Source of the DNA: Oscillospiraceae bacterium
GTDB lineage: Bacteria > Bacillota > Clostridia > Oscillospirales > QAMX01
NCBI GenBank assembly: GCA_015067825.1
Contig: SVLQ01000001.1
Location: 200,485-264,484 of the forward strand
DNA: 64,000 nt
Direction: 5' to 3'
In this document: one piece after another, positions 21,242 through 28,786 of the stretch
How the letters are laid out: every line of letters begins with the position of its first letter
Position numbering within the stretch: position 1 is the first letter of the stretch
The notes under the pieces: generated by a model
What the model saw: the letters and a program-made list of their open reading frames with translations, nothing else
What the model was told of the DNA's origin: nothing
Database searches by the model: none
Translations under genes and position numbers: made by a program

Positions 21242-21265
21242 CTGCCAAGGTCTCCTCTCACAAAA

Positions 21266-21523
21266 TCAAAGGCTGAGGTATTCCCGAAAGTTTACCTTAT
21301 CGTTCGTGAGAAATATCCGAAACGGCGGCAGGCCGGATCCGTCAAGGATCGCACGAAGCCTTGTCGGGTCACCGTCTTTCACAAGCACTGCGTGACCGCA
21401 ACCTCCGCCCGTAAGCTCTTTGGGGCTTTTGGTCTGCCGCGCCCGGATCCCGTGCGTTCCCAGCAGACGGATCAGCTTTTGCGCATACGTCACCGAACGC
21501 ACGGCGATATAGCAATCAACCAT
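21266..21523 (-). CDS. DUF3343 protein, putative Se/S carrier
   Basis: This 85-residue protein (MVDCYIAVRSVTYAQKLIRL at the start) has the DUF3343 pattern: a beta-alpha fold, conserved R-x-T-x-S-P-x-E near residues 28-35, then GGGCGHAVLV with a Cys that could hold sulfur or selenium. Members often sit beside cysteine desulfurase-like genes, as here, 24 bases upstream on the same strand. The ATG at 21523 has GGGGAG and AAGGAGG upstream; the longer open frame to 21691 would run through the divergent promoters. Confidence 0.82.
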   Translation of the reverse strand: MVDCYIAVRSVTYAQKLIRLLGTHGIRARQTKSPKELTGGGCGHAVLVKDGDPTRLRAILDGSGLPPFRIFLTNDKVNFREYLSL

Positions 21524-21577
21524 TCTCCCCGATCCCTCCTTGTTTGCGGCGCATTTTTTTGTATCGCCGCTTACTAC

Positions 21578-21641
21578 AGTATATGCGCGGGATCCTGAAG
21601 ATGCCAAACCAATTGCATCCGACACGGTGATATGGTATAAT
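21578..21641. promoter_or_regulatory. Divergent promoters between DUF3343/desulfurase and the TetM-like gene
   Basis: Minus strand: TTGGCA (21602-21607) and TATACT (21578-21583), 18-base spacer. Plus strand: TTGCAT (21613-21618) and TATAAT (21636-21641), 17-base spacer. The two -35 boxes are five bases apart. Confidence 0.72.
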
Positions 21642-21677
21642 AACGCTGTTACCGACAAAACGAAAGGAGAACCGCCG

Positions 21678-23630
21678 ATGAAAACGATCAATTTCGGAAT
21701 TTTTGCCCACGTCGATGCAGGGAAAACGACGTTGACCGAGCGGATCCTTTATGAAGCAGGATCGATCCGCCAGGTCGGCAGTGTCGACGGCGGCACGGCC
21801 CAGACCGATTTTATGGAAGTGGAACAGCGGCGCAAGATCTCGGTCAATGCTGCCGCTGCGGAATTTGAATGGAACGGCGTGCGGTTCAACCTCGTGGACA
21901 CACCGGGGCACGCCGACTTTGGTGCAGCGGCAGAGCGCTCCGCAAACGCGATGGATTGCGCGGTCGTCGTTATTTCCGGCGTCGAAGGGGTTCAGGCGCG
22001 TACCGAACTGATCTGCTCACAGCTTGCGGAGCGAAAGGTGCCGACCATCTTTTTTGTCAACAAGCTCGACCGGGCCGGTGCAGATCTCAAAGCGGTCACC
22101 GAGGATCTCGCTGAGCTCGAACCAAACACACTTGCCATGTGCGCCTCGCAAAACGACGGTTCCGCACAAACCGCGGTCCAAAGCTTACTTTCCGATACTG
22201 CATTTGACGAAACAATTGCCGAAGCTGCTGCCATGACAAATGACGAATGCGCCGAGGCCTACCTGTCCGGAGAGCTGACCGCACAGATGCTGCAAGCGGC
22301 CCTTGCGGATGCCGTTGCCGACCGGGCACTGATCCCGATTTTTGCGGGTGCGGCAGCGATCGGTATCGGCGTAAAAGAGCTGCTCGACGCCATGAGCCGG
22401 CTTTTCCCCGCCGCAGAAACCGGTGACGATCAGCTGGCCGGAGTCGTTTTCAAGGTCGAGCACGACAAAGCCGTCGGCCGTGTTGCCCACGTCCGGCTTT
22501 ATTCCGGCTCTCTCGCACCGCGCGACGTCGTTTCGATCGGTGCGGCCGCACCGCGAAAAATCACCCAGATCAGGAAGTTCAGCGGCCGGAAATACCGCGA
22601 TATTGCCCGTCTCACAGGCGGAGACATCGGCGCGGTCTGCGGCCTTGACGCAAAAGTCGGCGATATCCTCGGCGACGCATCGCTCCTCCCACAGATGGTT
22701 CCGCTCTCCAAACCGCTCCTGACCGTTAAGGCGACGATCGCCGACAGCGATTACGTCAAGCTTACAGAAGCGATCGACGAGCTCGCCCACGAGGAGCCGC
22801 TTCTCGCACCCGTTTGGGTCAAGGAAAAAAGAGAGCTGACGATCAACGTCACCGGCACGATCCAGCTTGAGGTCATCAGCGAAATTTTGGAAAAGCGCTT
22901 CGGCATTGCCGCGCAGTTTGGCAAGCCGTCCGTCATCTACCGCGAAACACCGGTCGACACCGGTTTCGGGTTCGATGCATATACGATGCCCAAGCCCTGT
23001 TGGGCTGTTCTGAAGTTTTTGATCGAGCCGTTGCCGATCGGCAGCGGTGTGGAATACTCCTCTAAAGTCGCCAACAACAAGATCTTCTACCGTTACCAGT
23101 CACAGGTCGAACAGGCGATCCCTACGGCACTCCGCCAAGGGCCGTGCGGTTGGGAGGTCGTTGACCTGCGGATCACGCTCGTTGACGGCGAACACCACAC
23201 GATCCATACGCATCCGCTCGACTTCATCGTCGCCACGCCGATGGCGATCATGAACGGCCTACAGGCGATCGGCACGAAAATGCTGGAGCCGACGCTGCAG
23301 TTCAAACTCAGCGCGCCGGAGGAATGCGCCGGTAAGCTGATCGGCGAGATCATCAACCTGCGCGGAACACTCGGCGATTCTCCGCTTGGCCGCCGCGGAC
23401 AGATCTTTCTGGAGGGCGAACTGCCGGTTTCGACCGCATCGGATTTCCCGTTGTTTGTGGCCAAAGCGACCGGCGGACGCGGTATTTTGAATACGCGCTT
23501 CCTCCGCTACCGCGATTGTCCGCAGGAGTTCTGTGAAGCGACGGAATACCGCGGGATCTCGCCGCTCGACCGTGCAAAATACATTCTTTGGGTGCGCCAC
23601 GCGCTCGAAAACGCCGATATGCACCTGTAA
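21678..23630 (+). CDS. TetM-like translational GTPase (EF-G paralogue)
   Basis: This 650-residue GTPase has G1 AHVDAGKT, G3 DTPGH, G4 NKLD and five EF-G-like domains, with the length and order of TetM rather than EF-G (about 690). Tetracycline-protection proteins remove drug from the ribosome with the tip of domain IV loop III, S508-P509-V510 in TetM. The aligned residues here are T508-I509-H510 (in HHTIHTHPLDF), so classical resistance activity is doubtful. Many Clostridia carry such proteins as translation-factor GTPases of unknown role. AAAGGAG precedes the ATG, and the gene has its own promoter and a palindromic terminator. Confidence 0.88.
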   Translation: MKTINFGIFAHVDAGKTTLTERILYEAGSIRQVGSVDGGTAQTDFMEVEQRRKISVNAAAAEFEWNGVRFNLVDTPGHADFGAAAERSANAMDCAVVVISGVEGVQARTELICSQLAERKVPTIFFVNKLDRAGADLKAVTEDLAELEPNTLAMCASQNDGSAQTAVQSLLSDTAFDETIAEAAAMTNDECAEAYLSGELTAQMLQAALADAVADRALIPIFAGAAAIGIGVKELLDAMSRLFPAAETGDDQLAGVVFKVEHDKAVGRVAHVRLYSGSLAPRDVVSIGAAAPRKITQIRKFSGRKYRDIARLTGGDIGAVCGLDAKVGDILGDASLLPQMVPLSKPLLTVKATIADSDYVKLTEAIDELAHEEPLLAPVWVKEKRELTINVTGTIQLEVISEILEKRFGIAAQFGKPSVIYRETPVDTGFGFDAYTMPKPCWAVLKFLIEPLPIGSGVEYSSKVANNKIFYRYQSQVEQAIPTALRQGPCGWEVVDLRITLVDGEHHTIHTHPLDFIVATPMAIMNGLQAIGTKMLEPTLQFKLSAPEECAGKLIGEIINLRGTLGDSPLGRRGQIFLEGELPVSTASDFPLFVAKATGGRGILNTRFLRYRDCPQEFCEATEYRGISPLDRAKYILWVRHALENADMHL

Positions 23631-23650
23631 TTTTCCCCGTAAAACAAATT

Positions 23651-23680
23651 GCGCCCCGTGTTGATATCAACACGGGGCGC
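23651..23680. terminator. Perfect 30-bp palindrome, bidirectional terminator
   Basis: The arm GCGCCCCGTGTTGAT is followed by its exact complement with no unpaired loop base. It lies between two convergent genes. T-rich sequence follows only weakly on either strand. Confidence 0.75.
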
Positions 23681-23684
23681 TGGC

Positions 23685-24431
23685 TTATTCCTCGAGCATG
23701 ACGCGCAGCATCCGCTGCGGATCATCTAAGAATGCCTTGGTTACGCGAAAGTGCTCGGTTTCGCGGTAGTCGGTCGGCTCGATGCCGTTTCCGGAAAACC
23801 ACAGCACTTCCGCATCCGGGATCGCCATCAGGATCGGCGAGTGCGTCGCGATCAGAAACTGGGAGTTACGTTTGCGAAGTGCGTCGATCTCGCACAAAAG
23901 CGTCAGCAGACGCATCGGCGAAAGCGCGGCTTCGGGTTCGTCGAGGATATAGAGGCCGTTGCCGCCGAAACGGTTTTGCACGACGGCAAGAAAGCTCTCA
24001 CCGTGCGACTGGGCGTGCAGTGATTTTCCGCCGTAGCTTTGGCTGATCGGCGGAGCTGCGGCCGGCAGCTCGTCCAGCTCTTCAATATTGGTCGCAAGGT
24101 TATAAAACCCTTCTGCACGCAGAAAGAAACCGTCGCGCTCGTGGCGGGTTTTGGCGACCGCAAGCCGATCGCAGAGCGGCGAATGCGTTGCACGCGTGGA
24201 AAACTGAAAGTTTTTGGTGCCACCCTCCGGGTTAAATCCGCAGGAAACGGCGATCGCTTCCAGGAGCGTTGATTTCCCGGATCCGTTTTCCCCAGCAAAA
24301 ATCGTAATATCCTTTGAAAAACGCAGCGAATTTCCTTTTGTCAGCCATTGGACTGCCGGGATCTCCCGCAGATAAGATCCTCGCGGCAACTCCCCTTCCA
24401 GCCGAACTTCTTCCACGTATTTTCCGTTCAT
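23685..24431 (-). CDS. AAA-family ATPase (ABC/SMC-like predicted ATPase)
   Basis: The protein has 248 residues. Walker A is FAGENGSGKSTLLEAIA (near residue 45), the Q/signature region is YGGKSLHAQSHGES, Walker B is LYILDEPEAALSP, and the H-loop is IATHSP. This matches the COG3910 type of stand-alone predicted ATPases, distantly related to RecF and OLD proteins; the function is unknown. The start at 24431 overlaps the YgjV gene by four bases (ATGA), so it is translationally coupled and last in the esterase-YgjV-ATPase operon. A longer open frame upstream is an overlap artefact. Confidence 0.85.
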   Translation of the reverse strand: MNGKYVEEVRLEGELPRGSYLREIPAVQWLTKGNSLRFSKDITIFAGENGSGKSTLLEAIAVSCGFNPEGGTKNFQFSTRATHSPLCDRLAVAKTRHERDGFFLRAEGFYNLATNIEELDELPAAAPPISQSYGGKSLHAQSHGESFLAVVQNRFGGNGLYILDEPEAALSPMRLLTLLCEIDALRKRNSQFLIATHSPILMAIPDAEVLWFSGNGIEPTDYRETEHFRVTKAFLDDPQRMLRVMLEE

Positions 24432-24982
24432 GCGTTCTCTCCGTTTCGTTTGCGGTCGTAGCGCCAGATACCAAGCACGATCGAACCGAGACTCAGAACC
24501 TCGCAGATGATCGCACCGATCGCTACGTTGGCGATATTGTAGATCAGCCACGCCGGCGAGCTGACAAGACCGTAGGCGCGGATCGATTTCGCGCTTTGCA
24601 AGCGATAGCTGATCGTCGTTGCCAGCATGCCGATGACCGGCAGCACCTCGAGAATCGCGTTTCTTGCCGTAAACTCGCTGCCGAGAACGGTAAAGGTCAG
24701 AACGTACGAGACGATATATAGAAGCGTAAAGCCAACGAGCCACAGGATATGGTCGGCGCGGAAACGATCCTTTTTCAAATAAATGACGGCGCGGATCACA
24801 CCGATCAGGTTCATGATCGCCCCGACGATCGCATCAAGCATAAAAAAGTTCACGGCAAACAAGAGCGAACCGATCAGTTGGCAAAGCATCACCTTGCCCG
24901 GGGTTTTCATTTGAAACGATAAAATATTAAACGCCATCGCTGCAATACCGACGGCTTGTGCGCAGATCTCGTACATATTCAT
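24428..24982 (-). CDS. YgjV-family inner membrane protein
   Basis: The 184-residue protein has about six hydrophobic segments. The N-terminal pattern QAVGIAAMAFNILSFQMK followed by QLIGSLLFAVNFFML is the YgjV signature (PF10688), and the second half SPAWLIYNIANVAIGAIICE repeats a related motif. The family is uncharacterised. The gene starts three bases after the esterase stop and overlaps the ATPase gene, so all three should be co-expressed. Confidence 0.82.
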   Translation of the reverse strand: MNMYEICAQAVGIAAMAFNILSFQMKTPGKVMLCQLIGSLLFAVNFFMLDAIVGAIMNLIGVIRAVIYLKKDRFRADHILWLVGFTLLYIVSYVLTFTVLGSEFTARNAILEVLPVIGMLATTISYRLQSAKSIRAYGLVSSPAWLIYNIANVAIGAIICEVLSLGSIVLGIWRYDRKRNGENA

Positions 24983-24985
24983 CCC

Positions 24986-25912
24986 TCAGCGTATAAATGC
25001 CCGTCTCATAAAAGCAATTCTCGTTCGCAGAGCCGCCTGCGTCGTTTTGGCCTTTTGCATGATATCAAAACCGTGCATCGTTCCGACAGTCTCGTTCAGT
25101 TCTACTGTAATGCCGGCTTCCCGAAGCTTTTGCGCATAGAGAATGCCATCATCATGCAGGCAGTCAAACTCCGCCGTTTCAATGTAGGCGGGTGGAAGTC
25201 CGGCCAAGGAGCTTGCCTCGACCGGAGAATAGTAAACATAATCCGGCCGGGTTCTGTCGGCACAGGTCATCGGAGCGATCCTTGACGATAACTTCGAGTT
25301 CCACATCGGTGTATCCGTAAATCTCTTGCAGGATGCGCTGTTATTCCGGGCATCGAGAAACGGATACGGAAGCATTTGGAAAGCAAATCGGATCGGGTGT
25401 TCGCGGTCACGCGCCATCATGCAAACGCCGACCGCAAGCGCCGAGCCGGCACTGTCGCCGCCGATCCCGATGCGGGTAGGATCGATCCCCAATGCGGATG
25501 CATGCTTGTACGTCCAACACACCGCAGCGTAGCAGTCTTCAAAAAATATGGGATGCGGAGATTTCGGCGCAAGGCGATAATTGACGAACACGACCTTGCA
25601 GCCCACCTCTTTGGCATAGCGCATCGCATTTTTATAATGATATCCTGCCGCAGCCAGCACAAATCCACCACCATGGAGATAGATCAGACAAGGTGCGTCT
25701 TTTTCTGCGGTTCTCGGTGACAACAGGAAGCATTCAATCTTCTCATTGTCATAGCTTTTGATCAGATAACGCCTTACGGTAAGCTGTCGGTCACGAAAGA
25801 GAAATTTCGGCGTTTTCATATGCGGCACAGCCATTGCAAGAAACGTCTCGCTGATAGGTGGAGTAAAACATGAAAACGGAAAAAATTCCCGTTTGATCGG
25901 GTAGTTCAACAT
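24986..25912 (-). CDS. Alpha/beta-hydrolase esterase of the hormone-sensitive lipase family
   Basis: The 308-residue protein has the HSL oxyanion motif HGGG (YLHGGGFVLA, near residue 80), the nucleophile elbow GDSAG (near 151), the acid in EFDCLHDDG and the catalytic His in TMHGF. These enzymes hydrolyse short acyl esters, for example acetyl groups on sugars or drugs. No signal peptide is seen. The ATG at 25912 has AAAGGGGG upstream. It is first gene of the esterase-YgjV-ATPase operon, driven by the promoter at 25985-26013. Confidence 0.9.
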   Translation of the reverse strand: MLNYPIKREFFPFSCFTPPISETFLAMAVPHMKTPKFLFRDRQLTVRRYLIKSYDNEKIECFLLSPRTAEKDAPCLIYLHGGGFVLAAAGYHYKNAMRYAKEVGCKVVFVNYRLAPKSPHPIFFEDCYAAVCWTYKHASALGIDPTRIGIGGDSAGSALAVGVCMMARDREHPIRFAFQMLPYPFLDARNNSASCKRFTDTPMWNSKLSSRIAPMTCADRTRPDYVYYSPVEASSLAGLPPAYIETAEFDCLHDDGILYAQKLREAGITVELNETVGTMHGFDIMQKAKTTQAALRTRIAFMRRAFIR

Positions 25913-25984
25913 CAATATTCCCCCTTTAGGCGCAGATCACACCGAACATAAAAAATCTCGTATATACAGCTTCTGTTTTTTAAA

Positions 25985-26013
25985 ATTATAGCACACTTTT
26001 TACAGTGTTTCAA
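25985..26013 (-). promoter_or_regulatory. Promoter of the esterase operon
   Basis: Minus-strand TTGAAA (26008-26013) and TATAAT (25985-25990), 17-base spacer. The spacer contains a CAC/GTG inverted repeat around TGTAAAAA. Confidence 0.8.
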
Positions 26014-26017
26014 CATT

Positions 26018-26079
26018 CATTATTCATTCAAAATCGGCTTGGTACAAATGAAGAATGAATAGTGAAGAGTGAAGAATAC
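26018..26079. repeat. Short AT-rich iterated and inverted repeat
   Basis: TTCATTATTCATTC at about 26028-26040 is near-complementary to GAATGAATAGTGAAG at about 26053-26067, which itself continues as iterated TGAAGA/TGAATA units. It looks like a small intergenic repeat of the kind scattered in some Clostridia; its copy number elsewhere is not visible here. Confidence 0.4.
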
Positions 26080-26080
26080 A

Positions 26081-26113
26081 AACAAAAATCCGCTTTCTTT
26101 CGAAAGCGGATTT
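26081..26113 (-). terminator. Terminator of tRNA-Arg
   Basis: A 12-bp stem (AAATCCGCTTTC, 26086-26097, with 26102-26113) is followed on the minus strand by a TTTTTGTTTG tail, five bases after the tRNA. Confidence 0.88.
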
Positions 26114-26118
26114 TTGTT

Positions 26119-26195
26119 TGGTACGCCCGAAGGGATTCGAACCCCCGACCTACTGGTTCGTAGCCAGTCACTCTATCCAGCTGAGCTACGGGCGC
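26119..26195 (-). tRNA. tRNA-Arg (anticodon ACG)
   Basis: Reading the minus strand, GCGCCCG pairs with CGGGCGT (one G-U), then discriminator A and an encoded CCA. Anticodon stem ACTGG/CCAGT holds the loop CTACGAA with ACG at 26159-26161. The D arm has AGCTCAGCTGGATAGAG and the T arm has GGTTCGAATCC. The A34 is expected to be edited to inosine. Confidence 0.97.
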
Positions 26196-26215
26196 GCATT
26201 TTCAACTGCCAAAAT

Positions 26216-26244
26216 ATTATACCACATCATTCCTCAAAATGCAA
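26216..26244 (-). promoter_or_regulatory. Promoter of tRNA-Arg
   Basis: Minus-strand TTGCAT (26239-26244) and TATAAT (26216-26221), 17-base spacer. Confidence 0.78.
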
Positions 26245-26270
26245 TACCCCAAAAAACTTTTTTTCAAAAA

Positions 26271-26298
26271 CACAGGCAGGCCAAGCAGCCTGCCTGTG
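26271..26298 (-). terminator. Terminator of the first GH95 gene
   Basis: A CACAGGCAGGC arm pairs with its complement around a short loop, followed on the minus strand by a TTTTT run. It starts 15 bases after the stop. Confidence 0.85.
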
Positions 26299-26312
26299 CA
26301 GAGTTCAGCGGA

Positions 26313-28646
26313 TCATGCAAACGTAACGGTTTCGCCGGCGGCCATCGCTTTGGTGAAGATGCCGTTTTCCGCCGGCATCTGTGCGGCGAGTGCAGAGAGC
26401 TTCTCGCCGACCTTGAGACGCAAAACCGAATCGTTGCCGGCGGTGATCGTAAGCTTGGTCACCTTGCCTTCGCACCACACGATATCGACCGTAAAATTGC
26501 CTCTGGCCTTCAGACCGCGGACGGAGCCGTCCTTCCACGCATCCGGGATCGCCGGCAGAATATCGATCACGCGTGCGCCCGGCTCTCCGAGATGGCTCTG
26601 CAGCATCATTTCGGTCATACCGGAAACACCGCCGAAGTTGCCGTCGATCTGGAACGGAGGATGAATATCAAAGAGGTTGTTCGCAGTAGATTTCGTAATC
26701 AACTTACGAAGGTTTTCCCATGCCTGTTCGCCGTCCTTCAAGCGGGCAAAGCAGTTGACGGTCCAGGCCCGTGACCAACCGGTCTGGGCACCGCCGAAGG
26801 CCAAACGGCGCTCAAGCGATTTTCTTGCGGCCGCGTAGATCTCGGGAATTGCTTCGTTGATCTGATCGCCGGGATAGAGCCCGTACAGATGAGAGATATG
26901 ACGATGGTTAGGCTGTACTTCTTCAAAATCTTTGTTCCATTCACAGAGCGTTCCGTTGTAGCGCTCGCTGATGCGGAACGGCGGCAGACGACGTAAGGTC
27001 GATTCCAATTGCGCGGCGAAATCAAAATCGACATCAAGCCGGTTACATGCGTGAATCAAACGCGTAAAGAGCATATGGATTACTTCAAAATCGACCGTCG
27101 CACCGTATGTAAATCCAGTCAGCTTTCTCTCACCGTTTTTGTTGGTATAGTAGTATGGATTTTCCGGTGAATCCGACGGCGCTGTCGTCAAATGTCCTTT
27201 GCCGTCTTCAATCAGGAAGTCCAGGATAAATTCCGCAGATCCCTTGAGGATCGGATAGATCTCCTTGAGGTATTCTGCGTCGCCCGTAAACTCATAGTGC
27301 TCCCAAATATTCAAGCACAGCCAGGCACCGGCCATCGGAAAGACATAATAATCGTGCGGACCCGTACGGCCGAAAACGTCAGTTGTAGTGTTGACAATCC
27401 AGCCTTTGCAACCAAGCAGTTCTTTGGCGGTTCTCACACCGTATTTACTGAGCATCTTTACCATGTAGATCAGCGGCGGCATCGCAGAGGGCATGTTGGC
27501 AGGGCCGGCCGGCCAATAGTTCATCTCCGTGTTGATATTAAAGTGGTAGTCACTGCCCCACTCAGGACGGAAACCGTTGCACCAAATACCCTGAAGATTT
27601 GCCGGCAGCCGCGCATTTTTAGCGCTGCTCTCGATCAGCAAATAGCGGCCGAAGTTATAATAGAGCTCGAAGAAATCGATATCTTCGGTACGCTGCATTT
27701 GCAGATAGTAAAGGCGCCATTCCGTGGGAACCTCTTGCAGAGGAACGAAATCGTATTCTTCATCGGAATCAAGATGCAGTGCAACCGTATCGAAAACAGC
27801 TTTGTGGTCAGCGATATGCTGGGCCTTGATCGTTTCGTAGTCAACGGCCTTCATCGCTTCCAGCTTGGATTTCAGAACGGCACGGTAGTCGATGGATTCG
27901 TCGATATCGTACTTCTCAATGTTATAGTTCGTTTCAAACACGCCGTAGACGATCACCCACGTCGCATTTTCCACAAGGATCCGCTTTTTATCGTTGAACA
28001 GCGTACCGTCGGTGCGGACAAAGATGTTAGCGCCAAACGACATTCCTTCGCCGCATTCGCCGTAGTCATCTTCGTCGTAATAGGTCACGCGGCCGTTCAT
28101 AAAGAGCAGATCCTTGTGCAGCGCAGACGTATAGGCGTCCTGTTCGCGTTCCATCGTAACGTAGCAGTCAAATTCCGAAGTCGCCGACATTTTGTAAACG
28201 AGTCCGTCGTATTTTTCGCTGACAAAGGTCTCGCTCTTATATTCGGTCTTGCCTTTTTTGTACGATACACGGCCGATTGCTTCGCTGAGTTCGAGTTCTT
28301 TGCAGTAATTCTCAAAACGGCGATGATCCGGAAATTCGATCTTTACTTCGCCCATGCTTTCGAAGAAACGCACTTTTGGCGGGGTGGACAAAAAGTTTTC
28401 TTTGCAAATTGCTTCTGCCTCATCATAACGATCTTCTAACAAAAGCATACGCATTTTTTCCAGAGCTTCCGGTGAGCTGTTAAATTTTTCCTCGATCTGA
28501 CGGCCGCTCCACAGCGATTCTTCGTTGATCTCGATCGTCTCACAATACGGATCGCCGTATAGCATGGCACCGATGCGGCCATTTCCCAGCGGAAACGCAC
28601 GCATCCAATCGCGTTCGTAGTCTTCTTGCCAAACTCTTGTCGACAT
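26313..28646 (-). CDS. Glycoside hydrolase family 95 alpha-L-fucosidase, copy 1
   Basis: This 777-residue inverting alpha-L-fucosidase type acts on fucosyl-alpha-1,2-galactose ends of mucin or milk glycans. The catalytic features are visible: the NINTEMNYWP segment (two Asn that activate water), the acid Glu in LCEWNKDFEE before HRHISHLYGLYPG, and Asp in FQIDGNFGG. The N-terminal domain begins MRAFPLGNGRIGAMLYGDP. No signal peptide is seen, so it acts on imported oligosaccharides. It is a close paralogue of the next upstream gene. One difference is GWIVNTTTDVFG, where copy 2 has NHTTD. AAAGGAG precedes the ATG; it has its own promoter and terminator. Confidence 0.93.
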   Translation of the reverse strand: MSTRVWQEDYERDWMRAFPLGNGRIGAMLYGDPYCETIEINEESLWSGRQIEEKFNSSPEALEKMRMLLLEDRYDEAEAICKENFLSTPPKVRFFESMGEVKIEFPDHRRFENYCKELELSEAIGRVSYKKGKTEYKSETFVSEKYDGLVYKMSATSEFDCYVTMEREQDAYTSALHKDLLFMNGRVTYYDEDDYGECGEGMSFGANIFVRTDGTLFNDKKRILVENATWVIVYGVFETNYNIEKYDIDESIDYRAVLKSKLEAMKAVDYETIKAQHIADHKAVFDTVALHLDSDEEYDFVPLQEVPTEWRLYYLQMQRTEDIDFFELYYNFGRYLLIESSAKNARLPANLQGIWCNGFRPEWGSDYHFNINTEMNYWPAGPANMPSAMPPLIYMVKMLSKYGVRTAKELLGCKGWIVNTTTDVFGRTGPHDYYVFPMAGAWLCLNIWEHYEFTGDAEYLKEIYPILKGSAEFILDFLIEDGKGHLTTAPSDSPENPYYYTNKNGERKLTGFTYGATVDFEVIHMLFTRLIHACNRLDVDFDFAAQLESTLRRLPPFRISERYNGTLCEWNKDFEEVQPNHRHISHLYGLYPGDQINEAIPEIYAAARKSLERRLAFGGAQTGWSRAWTVNCFARLKDGEQAWENLRKLITKSTANNLFDIHPPFQIDGNFGGVSGMTEMMLQSHLGEPGARVIDILPAIPDAWKDGSVRGLKARGNFTVDIVWCEGKVTKLTITAGNDSVLRLKVGEKLSALAAQMPAENGIFTKAMAAGETVTFA

Positions 28647-28681
28647 ATCTATGTGCTCCTTTCGCAGCTGATGATATTGCT

Positions 28682-28710
28682 ATTATATCATAGCGCATTT
28701 TTAGGCGCAA
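28682..28710 (-). promoter_or_regulatory. Promoter of GH95 copy 1
   Basis: Minus-strand TTGCGC (28705-28710) and TATAAT (28682-28687), 17-base spacer. Confidence 0.78.
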
Positions 28711-28744
28711 GTAGAGGTCCAAAAGATTCACCATTGTTGCACGC

Positions 28745-28776
28745 AAAAGGGGCAGACACTCAGGTCTGCCCCTTAA
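28745..28776 (-). terminator. Terminator of GH95 copy 2
   Basis: An 11-bp stem AAGGGGCAGAC (28747-28757) pairs with 28764-28774. Only a short T run follows on the minus strand. Confidence 0.8.
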
Positions 28777-28786
28777 AAGTTCAATA

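Noticed and set aside
21678-23630. Calling this gene a tetracycline-resistance determinant
   Set aside because: The loop III tip residues needed in TetM are not conserved and no mobile context is present.
23651-23680. Perfect 30-bp palindrome as a mobile-element end or protein-binding site
   Set aside because: Its place exactly between two convergent stop codons makes a shared terminator the simpler reading.
26069-26774. Plus-strand open frames across tRNA-Arg
   Set aside because: They run through the tRNA and into antisense of the GH95 gene, with no family similarity.
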